This document shows positions 57,572-64,000 of a stretch of 64,000 nucleotides of DNA, piece by piece (position 1 is the first letter of the stretch; every line of letters starts with the position of its first letter). This DNA is from an uncultured Pseudomonadota bacterium. GTDB taxonomy: Bacteria > Pseudomonadota > Alphaproteobacteria > Rs-D84. The stretch is from positions 1 to 64,000 of the forward strand of contig CAMZIQ010000003.1 of the NCBI GenBank assembly GCA_947307295.1. Direction: 5' to 3'. The notes under the pieces are model-generated. The model ran no database searches and had not been told where the DNA came from. It was given only the letters and a program-made list of their open reading frames with translations. A program made the translations under genes and the position numbers.

Positions 57572-58855
57572 TTACTTTTTGTTTTTAAGTTTTGTTATTA
57601 AATCTTGAATGTTTTTTACGTAATCGTTCGCATCCAAAGAATTTGGTAGTTTTGTTGTGTCATAATCGTTAACGCGATATTTTACTTCGATTTGATTATT
57701 ACTCAGATTTTTTTCTGAAACAATCAAACGAATTGGTGCGGCAATTAAATCTGCATCCGCAAATTTTTCACCAGGACGATTTTCACGATTATCCAATAAA
57801 ACATCTATGCCTTTGGATTTTAAATTATTATAAATTGTTTCTGCCAAAGGTAAAGTTTTATTTTCTTTATCAACCAAACCGATTACTTCTACTGCAAAAG
57901 GTGCAGTTTCCATATTCCATATTGGTCCGTTATCATCTGCACTTTCTTCAATAATAGCAGCCATGACACGCGTCACACCAATTCCATAGCAACCCATTAT
58001 TGGTGTTTTTTCTTCACCATTTGCGTCCGTATATGTCAGATGCATAGAATCTGCATAAAATTTACCCAACTGGAAAACTTGACCGATTTCAATACCACGA
58101 ACTTTATTTAACTTTTTACCACATTTTGGACATGTGGCAGATTCTTCGTCTACGACTTCTTTATTTGCGCGAAAACCACAATCGCAAATATACAAAGTAT
58201 CTTCACCCATGTCTGTTATTAATTGAAATTCATGTGTGAATTTACCGCCCATATCCCCAGAAGAAGCCAATACATCAACGAAATTTTTCAAACCACAACG
58301 TTTGAATAATCTGTAATAAGCATCAAAACAACGTTTATAGTATTTTTCCAAATCTTCTTGGGTTTCATGGAAAGAATAAGCATCTTTCATAATAAATTCG
58401 CGTGTTCTAATGAGACCTGCACGAACACGTAATTCATCACGAAACTTAGTTTGAATTTGATATAACATAAAAGGCATTTGCCGGTAAGATTTCAACACAG
58501 AACGTGCATAATCTGTGATAACTTCTTCATGTGTTGGACATATTACATAATCTGTTCCAGATCTGCTTTTGAATTTTGCGATATTATCCATAGAATCATA
58601 ACGTCCTGTTTCTTTCCATAAATCAGCAGTGCAAACAACAGGCAACAATAATTCTTGACCGTCAATCGCGTTCATCTCATCGCGAATAATGTTTTCGATT
58701 TTACGAACAACACTCCAACCGAGTGGTGTAAGAGTGTATCCACCTTGGAAAGTTTGGTATACATAGCCACCCTTGATGGCGATTTTATGTCCACGGGTTG
58801 TAGCGCCAGCGACATCACCATATAACCTATTAACACATAGTTTTTCAATTTTCAT
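57572..58855 (-). CDS. proS: Prolyl-tRNA synthetase, bacterial-type without the editing domain
   Basis: The 427-residue protein has bacterial ProRS motifs: QGGYTLTPLGWSVVRKIE, motif 2 KFRDELRVRAGLIRTREF, motif 3 MGCYGIGVTRVMAA, and the C-terminal anticodon domain with LDNRENRPGEKFADADLI. Bacterial enzymes with the INS editing domain are about 570 residues; here the part between the ICDCGF and CPKCGKKL cysteines is only about 20 residues, so the INS domain is missing but its flanking cysteine pairs remain, possibly as a zinc ribbon. It is the third gene of olsB-olsA-proS-proS. Confidence 0.92.
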   Translation of the reverse strand: MKIEKLCVNRLYGDVAGATTRGHKIAIKGGYVYQTFQGGYTLTPLGWSVVRKIENIIRDEMNAIDGQELLLPVVCTADLWKETGRYDSMDNIAKFKSRSGTDYVICPTHEEVITDYARSVLKSYRQMPFMLYQIQTKFRDELRVRAGLIRTREFIMKDAYSFHETQEDLEKYYKRCFDAYYRLFKRCGLKNFVDVLASSGDMGGKFTHEFQLITDMGEDTLYICDCGFRANKEVVDEESATCPKCGKKLNKVRGIEIGQVFQLGKFYADSMHLTYTDANGEEKTPIMGCYGIGVTRVMAAIIEESADDNGPIWNMETAPFAVEVIGLVDKENKTLPLAETIYNNLKSKGIDVLLDNRENRPGEKFADADLIAAPIRLIVSEKNLSNNQIEVKYRVNDYDTTKLPNSLDANDYVKNIQDLITKLKNKK

Positions 58856-58889
58856 TTTTATATCTCTTGGTTTTTAGAATAATTAAAAA

Positions 58890-59699
58890 TTATTTTGTTT
58901 TCATATAAGTTTCTGAAACTATTTTGTGCAAAGTTTCTGCGATTTGTTTTCTGTCCATACCCGATAAATCGGGGACGGGTAAAACTTCGATTTCAACCAA
59001 GAAACCACCCAAACACATAATGTGAAAAACCTGGGCAAATGCACTGCGTTCTTTTTTGCAGCATGGACCGCAATCTTGTTTTGCATTATCAAAGTAAGCA
59101 AAATGATTTGCCATGTCGATATCACTTATTTTTGTGCCATCTTTTAAACGATAGTGTATAACCACAGGCTGTACAGTTATACCAGTTTTTTCCACGATAT
59201 CAAACATAGAACTTTTGAACTGTTTCACATAAGCACCGTTTGTAGTTGTGCCTTCTGGAAAAATAAACATTGGGTAATCAACTTTGTCTAATTCAGATTT
59301 TATTTTATTCAAAGCTTCCAGAGCATGAGAAGGACGGCGATCAATAAAAACGACACCGAATTTTTTTGCAATCCAACCAACCAATGGCCAAGTAGATATT
59401 TCTTTTTTTCCAAAGAACGAACCACCAAACGCCACAGGCATAGTAGCCATTTCAAAAACAGAAATATGATTACATACGCAAAGCAAAGGGCGCTTTGTGG
59501 ACAGTTTACCTTTGACTTTGAAACGAACACCAGTCATAAAATTAAATTGCCGCATAAAGAAACGCATGTATTTAACAGATAACTTACCCTGTGGCACAAA
59601 ACAAAGAATCAGCGCATTTATCAACACCATTATCCAAGCAATTGTGAACCACAAAAATTTTACAGGCATAATGAAAATATTTGGTTTACGAATTTTCAT
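58890..59699 (-). CDS. olsA: OlsA-like lyso-ornithine-lipid acyltransferase (PlsC family)
   Basis: The 269-residue protein has one or two N-terminal membrane helices (LWFTIAWIMVLINALILCFV) and the PlsC block CNHISVFEM followed by FIFPEGTTTNG. The HX4D catalytic motif reads HX4E here. The direct neighbour on its upstream side encodes an OlsB-type enzyme, so acylation of lyso-ornithine lipid is more likely than of lysophosphatidate. It begins 3 bp after olsB. Confidence 0.8.
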   Translation of the reverse strand: MKIRKPNIFIMPVKFLWFTIAWIMVLINALILCFVPQGKLSVKYMRFFMRQFNFMTGVRFKVKGKLSTKRPLLCVCNHISVFEMATMPVAFGGSFFGKKEISTWPLVGWIAKKFGVVFIDRRPSHALEALNKIKSELDKVDYPMFIFPEGTTTNGAYVKQFKSSMFDIVEKTGITVQPVVIHYRLKDGTKISDIDMANHFAYFDNAKQDCGPCCKKERSAFAQVFHIMCLGGFLVEIEVLPVPDLSGMDRKQIAETLHKIVSETYMKTK

Positions 59700-59702
59700 T
59701 TT

Positions 59703-60668
59703 TTATTTAGCCTCGCTTTCTGTTTCTTCAGAATTTTCTTTATCAATATATTCAATGTCATCAGCATCTTCGCGCATAAACAATTCACCAAAAGCACGGA
59801 TAGCTTTGCCAGCACCAGTAATTGGTGACATTATAATTTTACCGAATATAGACAAAGGTCCAACCTTTACCCCCAATTCGTCAAAAGCATTTTCAGAACC
59901 AGCAAAATGTTTCTGATACGTTTTATCTATGTTTTTAGTTTGTACCAAAACAAATACATCGTACGTTCCAAAACCCTTATCAATGAACACACCACGGCCA
60001 AAAGTTGCACCAAGGCGCAAATATCCTTTGATTAAAGGAGTCATTTGTTTTTTTGCTTCGTCTTCATTAACAAAAGCACGCGGCAAAATATTCATCTGGG
60101 TCATAGCTGGATTTATAGAAGAATCCAAATTTTCTTTTAATACCGTTGCACGTAAATGAGATGGTGACAAGCAATTGTAATACAAATAAGATAAAGCCTG
60201 AGCCGATTGTGCAGGGTTAGTTCCAACAAACGAAGGAACACCAAACAAAATTACAACTTTGCGTTTAACAACGTATTCGCATAATCCCGCCCAAAGCAAG
60301 CGCATAACCAAACCGTTTTCGCGATATTCCATCTTTACACAAGCGCGCGACATTTCAGCAATATTGCCGTTAACTTTTTTTATTTTTGAAATATTAAATT
60401 CTTGTTCGGTGTAAAACCCACCCATTTTTTCAGCAGCATCTTTATCGATAATACGATATGTTCCGACAATTTTGCCATTGTGAAAAACCGCCATATAATC
60501 AGCATATGTATCATATGCGTCATATTCTTCGCCAAGATTTTTTTGTTCTTCGGTTGCAGAAGCGTTTTCTTCCAAACAGAAAACTTCATAACGTAATTGA
60601 CGCACCATCTTTCTTTCTTCTTTGTTGCGAGTCAATCGAACCTCAAAATCACGAACTTTTATAGCCAT
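59703..60668 (-). CDS. olsB: OlsB-like ornithine-acyl-ACP N-acyltransferase
   Basis: The 321-residue protein has the OlsB pattern: VRLTRNKEERKMVRQLRYEVFCLEE, VGTYRIIDKDAAEKMGGFYTEQEF, and EMSRACVKMEYRENGLVMRLLWAGL. It transfers a 3-hydroxyacyl chain from ACP to ornithine, the first step of ornithine lipid synthesis. The C-terminal 60 residues (after about 255) are an acidic tail. First gene of the operon, with an AAAAGGA site. Confidence 0.85.
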   Translation of the reverse strand: MAIKVRDFEVRLTRNKEERKMVRQLRYEVFCLEENASATEEQKNLGEEYDAYDTYADYMAVFHNGKIVGTYRIIDKDAAEKMGGFYTEQEFNISKIKKVNGNIAEMSRACVKMEYRENGLVMRLLWAGLCEYVVKRKVVILFGVPSFVGTNPAQSAQALSYLYYNCLSPSHLRATVLKENLDSSINPAMTQMNILPRAFVNEDEAKKQMTPLIKGYLRLGATFGRGVFIDKGFGTYDVFVLVQTKNIDKTYQKHFAGSENAFDELGVKVGPLSIFGKIIMSPITGAGKAIRAFGELFMREDADDIEYIDKENSEETESEAK

Positions 60669-60777
60669 ATATAATCCTTTTAAAACAAATAATAGTTAAT
60701 CTTACCAAAGAAAACAGTCATAAGCAATTATTTTTATTTTTGCTGGACTTTTTGAGTTTTTTATGTAAGCAGATTTT

Positions 60778-61827
60778 TTATTTTAATTTTTCAGATAGTT
60801 CTGCAATCGCAATCGCATACCAAGATGAATTATTCCATTTCTTTATCCTGTAAAAATTAGGATATGTTAAATAGGCTTTTATCACAGGTGTTGGCGCGAT
60901 ATCTGTGTCGTCAGATTGTGTTGAATTTGATTCAAATAAATCGTGTTCTGCAATCGCTTTTTTATCAGCAATCAAACCAACAACAGTATCTTTCAAAGGT
61001 ATCGGTGTTCCATCTATTTTCATTACCCCCATTTGTGCCCATTCTTTGAAACTTTTTTTAACATCACCATTTAAATTATCTCTGTCAAAATCTGCGGGTA
61101 AAATCACTTTGTAAACAATAGGCTCATTTTTATTCCAACCCAATTTATTCAGGTAATTCCCAGCGCTGTACATTGCATCGCCAATGCTGTTTATTATATC
61201 GATTCTGCCATCATTATTTCCGTCTGCGCCATATTGTGTCAATGTAGTTGGTATAAACTGGAAATGTCCCATTGCGCCAGCCCAAGAACCGTAAATATTA
61301 TTGATTGCCAATTTGTTTTTATCAGCAATTTTCATTAAAGCAATTAATTGTTTAGAAAAAAATTCTTCACGACGCCCTTCGTAAACCAAAGTAAAGAAAG
61401 CATCTGTTAATCTGTGTTTAGATTTTATTGCGCCATAGTTAGATTCCATTCCCCAAAAAGCCAATATCACATTTCTTGGAACACCGTATTTTTGTTCTAC
61501 GCGTGATAATAATGTTGGGTATTCAGCACGTTTTTTTCTGCCGTTTTTTACGCGGGTATCACTTACTGTGCGATTTAGATATTGTTCCAATGTCAAAGTA
61601 AATTCAGATTGACTTTTATCTGATTTTACAATGCCGGGAATAAAAGCAGGTGATTTTAATGTTTCGTCTATGACTGATTTGCTGATGTTCTGAGCAGTTG
61701 CTTTCGTGCGAATGTCCGAAAGTACACTATCCCAGCGTTCCAAATCAAAAACGCCACGATTTGCCCATGCCGTGTTAACAACCAACCCTAATAACAATCC
61801 ACAAAGCATAGGCAGTTTATATTTCAT
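60778..61827 (-). CDS. mltB: MltB-type lytic murein transglycosylase
   Basis: I start it at 61827 (MKYKLPMLCGLLLGLVVNTAWA) because a GGAG site lies just upstream; the ATG at 61839 overlaps that site. The 349-residue protein has the MltB catalytic Glu in ILAFWGMESNYG and the family blocks GHFQFIPTTLTQYG, DIINSIGDAMYSAGNYL and YPNFYRIKKWNNSSWYAIAI. The signal peptide lacks a lipobox, so it is periplasmic and not a lipoprotein. The gene starts 15 bp after the outer-membrane barrel gene. Confidence 0.93.
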   Translation of the reverse strand: MKYKLPMLCGLLLGLVVNTAWANRGVFDLERWDSVLSDIRTKATAQNISKSVIDETLKSPAFIPGIVKSDKSQSEFTLTLEQYLNRTVSDTRVKNGRKKRAEYPTLLSRVEQKYGVPRNVILAFWGMESNYGAIKSKHRLTDAFFTLVYEGRREEFFSKQLIALMKIADKNKLAINNIYGSWAGAMGHFQFIPTTLTQYGADGNNDGRIDIINSIGDAMYSAGNYLNKLGWNKNEPIVYKVILPADFDRDNLNGDVKKSFKEWAQMGVMKIDGTPIPLKDTVVGLIADKKAIAEHDLFESNSTQSDDTDIAPTPVIKAYLTYPNFYRIKKWNNSSWYAIAIAELSEKLK

Positions 61828-61842
61828 ATTACTCCGCATTAA

Positions 61843-63330
61843 CTAGAAAGAATATTTTAATCCGATATGCAATCCGAAAGATCTCCACGTGGCTTCTTTC
61901 AAAGATTCCGATACATGTTCAGTATACGCAGGTATTGTTTCTGCAATCCAGCTTCCTGGATTGTTTTCATCTTCGTAATAAATAGTACTTTCTGCTACAT
62001 ATAATTCACCAGGTATTTTTCCAATGTGAAAGTAATTTGTATCAGCTTTTAATGATAATGACATACGGTCTGATAATTGATAAGAATATTCCATTTCTGC
62101 TTCATAAGCGAACGCGCCATTGTCACCTTCGTCCAAGAAACTCGGGTTCTGTTGCCAGTCATCACGATTCGGCCATGTTCCTTCGGATGAATACTTAGGC
62201 ATACTGACTTGGACATAAAAACGCAATTTATCTGCCAAGGTCATTTGTTTTTCGACTTCTAAACCGAGATAGAAACCACTCCAAGTTGTGTCATAGATAT
62301 GCGTTGTTCCTTCGACTTTTATAACACCATCACCACCGATAACGACACAGTCGCCTTCGGCAACACCCCAAGGTAATGTTCCCATGCTGGAAGAATAATC
62401 AACTGTGGTCAATGTGTTGCCCAATGGATATAACACACCATCAATAGAAGAACCACCGGTTGAAGCCAACACAACCTTTATATCTTCTGGTCCCATACAA
62501 ATTTGATATAACCCGGAATCATCAGCAACAGACACATTTGTTGGCACAGCATAATAATTACCAGCTGTATCACCAAAAACGTAATCGCCAGAACTGGTCA
62601 TCAATGGTAAATAAACCCCAGGATTTGGATATAAATGGTTGGTCATCTTTAAGTTATGCTTGAATATTTCATAACCAATATGAGGAGTTAATTTCCATCC
62701 ACCCAGATTCCAAATATGATGAGCAGCAACACCCAGTTTTATTTTGCTGGTGTCGCCACTTTGACCACCCATAGATATGGTGAATATCCCATCGGTTGGG
62801 TATGAATAATCATACGGTTCCAAATCATAGTCCATGGACAAACCACCACTGGACATTTCACCATATGAATATTCACCATAAACAGCCAAATCAAAACCAC
62901 GAATATCAAAAACATGTTTCAAACCAACATTAAATTCGTTAAACAGCATATCGTCCCATTCCAGCACAGAATTAACACCAGTTTTAAATTCAAAATCAGC
63001 AAAACGGCGTGCATACGAAGCATATATAGACGTATTATGTTCGCTGGCTGGTTTCGCAACACCATTTGTAGTCATAGTTCCGCGCGAATCCGGTTGATAC
63101 ATTTGTTGATGTGGTACTTGGTAAGAATACTTATTAGAAGACAAAACCTGTTTTGTGCCAGAATTGCCAACATATTTAGTATAACCATAATTTTTATACT
63201 TGTTATACCCAAGCTGGTTCGCATTAGATGCAGGCGAACCTGTATAATACGCCAACGACCCCTCATTTGATGCCAAGCATGCAAAAGGGGCAGCAAAAGC
63301 GCACAAAAAAGCCAAAAAATTCTTTTTCAT
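61843..63330 (-). CDS. Outer-membrane beta-barrel protein (unknown subtype)
   Basis: The 495-residue protein has a signal peptide (MKKNFLAFLCAFAAPFACLA), a Tyr/Asn/Gly-rich N-terminal stretch, and then alternating amphipathic strands with aromatic girdle residues, ending in a terminal phenylalanine (LHIGLKYSF), the usual barrel-assembly signal. Strands such as FEFKTGVNSVLEWDDM and FYLGLEVEKQMTLADKLRFYVQVSM suggest ten or more strands. No porin subfamily is clear. It leads an operon with mltB. Confidence 0.8.
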   Translation of the reverse strand: MKKNFLAFLCAFAAPFACLASNEGSLAYYTGSPASNANQLGYNKYKNYGYTKYVGNSGTKQVLSSNKYSYQVPHQQMYQPDSRGTMTTNGVAKPASEHNTSIYASYARRFADFEFKTGVNSVLEWDDMLFNEFNVGLKHVFDIRGFDLAVYGEYSYGEMSSGGLSMDYDLEPYDYSYPTDGIFTISMGGQSGDTSKIKLGVAAHHIWNLGGWKLTPHIGYEIFKHNLKMTNHLYPNPGVYLPLMTSSGDYVFGDTAGNYYAVPTNVSVADDSGLYQICMGPEDIKVVLASTGGSSIDGVLYPLGNTLTTVDYSSSMGTLPWGVAEGDCVVIGGDGVIKVEGTTHIYDTTWSGFYLGLEVEKQMTLADKLRFYVQVSMPKYSSEGTWPNRDDWQQNPSFLDEGDNGAFAYEAEMEYSYQLSDRMSLSLKADTNYFHIGKIPGELYVAESTIYYEDENNPGSWIAETIPAYTEHVSESLKEATWRSFGLHIGLKYSF

Positions 63331-63423
63331 CTTCCTTTACGCAACCTATTATATCATAAAAAAGGATTTAAAAAAAGTGTTTGTTTATATTGAATTTTAT
63401 TTTTCTTGATTTATCATCTTTGT

Positions 63424-64000
63424 ATGCAAGTTTTTCACAATATTTACATCCATGTCCCATTTTGTACTGCCAAGTGCAATTATTGTGCGTTTTATTCAAT
63501 GGCAAATCCTAATCCTGATTGGCAAAAATATGCGGATAATATTTGCCAAGAATTGCGTTTTTGGTCTGAAAAATTGGGTAAAATAAAAGTTCCTACGATT
63601 TTTTTTGGTGGTGGTACGCCGTCTTTGATGCCAGTAATGATTTTTGAACGAATAATTAATTGCATAAAAGATAATTTTGATATAGACAATAATTGTGAAA
63701 TAACTTTGGAATCTAATCCTGGCACGATTGATAAAAATAAATTGTCTGATTTTGTATTAGCGGGTGTAAATCGTCTGTCTGTTGGTGTTCAATCTTTAAA
63801 AGATGAAGAATTATTATTTTTAGGACGTAAACATAATGTAAAACAAGCAACAGATTTATTAGATATTGCAAAAAATATGAATTTGCGTGTTTCTGCTGAT
63901 TTTATTTATGGACTGCCAAATCATAACGAAGAAAGTATTGTTGATTTGTGTAGACGGATAAATAATTTGGATTTAAAACATGTTTCTATGTATGAATTAA
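63424..64000 (+). CDS. hemW: HemW-like radical SAM protein (partial, 3' end beyond window)
   Basis: The frame from ATG 63424 reads MQVFHNIYIHVPFCTAKCNYCAFYS with the radical SAM CxxxCxxC cluster, then FFGGGTPSLM, ESNPGT and a SVGVQSLKDEEL block, the HemW pattern. HemW is a heme chaperone that was long annotated as an oxygen-independent coproporphyrinogen oxidase. No clear ribosome binding site is seen. The gene continues past base 64000; 192 codons are visible. Confidence 0.9.
   Translation, partial: MQVFHNIYIHVPFCTAKCNYCAFYSMANPNPDWQKYADNICQELRFWSEKLGKIKVPTIFFGGGTPSLMPVMIFERIINCIKDNFDIDNNCEITLESNPGTIDKNKLSDFVLAGVNRLSVGVQSLKDEELLFLGRKHNVKQATDLLDIAKNMNLRVSADFIYGLPNHNEESIVDLCRRINNLDLKHVSMYEL

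Overview
The window is about 64 kb of AT-rich bacterial chromosome, and the gene content points to an alphaproteobacterium with a compact, probably host-associated genome. Evidence for this is a GapR (DUF2312) gene, adjacent olsB and olsA genes for ornithine lipids, a VirB8-VirB9-VirB10 set, an alphaproteobacterial-style ComEC, short house-keeping proteins, tight gene packing and low GC. Lactate dehydrogenase and pyruvate kinase suggest a fermentative gut-type organism, but that lifestyle call is inference and I cannot name a genus.

Layout. Bases 1-6.2 kb are accessory: the N-terminal part of a large repeat-rich surface protein (reverse strand, running off the left edge) behind a long structured leader RNA, an ApeA-like HEPN protein, and a tyrosine integrase next to tRNA-Gln. 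From 6.4 to 11.8 kb lies a MarR-TolC-MFP-RND efflux operon whose pump lacks the usual proton-relay residues and whose adaptor is strongly reduced. From 11.8 to 30.3 kb the window is mostly core genes: a HAD phosphatase, rplU-rpmA, rmuC, def-fmt-(Cys-rich ORF)-truA, comEC, pyrG, gapR, pyk, a D-Ala-D-Ala carboxypeptidase, recR, rsmA, a Kef-type antiporter, lspA and yidC. A coiled-coil orphan at 13.5 kb sits behind a leader-peptide/attenuator-like region.

From 30.3 to 36.0 kb there are two small orphans and a three-gene type IV secretion core (virB8-virB9-virB10, reverse strand) with unusual added domains. From 36.2 to 47.8 kb the classic order tRNA-Trp-secE-nusG-rplK-rplA-rplJ-rplL-rpoB-rpoC is complete. 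Then come an orphan, rpmF-plsX, a GC-rich hairpin repeat, a secreted 882-residue protein with 32 cysteines, and an mraZ gene detached from the division cluster. From 53.5 to 56.1 kb are small orphans, ldh and a Pta/Ptb-like protein. From 56.1 to 60.7 kb an apparent operon olsB-olsA-proS-proS carries two different prolyl-tRNA synthetases. An outer-membrane barrel with an MltB transglycosylase and the start of hemW end the window.

How the genes work together: the core genes supply translation (ribosomal proteins, two ProRS, deformylase, formyltransferase, TruA, RsmA), transcription (RpoB, RpoC, NusG), envelope building (YidC, LspA, PlsX, ornithine lipids, murein enzymes) and DNA upkeep (RecR, RmuC, GapR, ComEC). 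The accessory genes are mostly envelope-facing (adhesin, efflux, secretion core, Cys-rich secreted protein, barrel). All coordinates, starts and RNA structures were worked out by eye; family names come from motif recognition, not from database searches.
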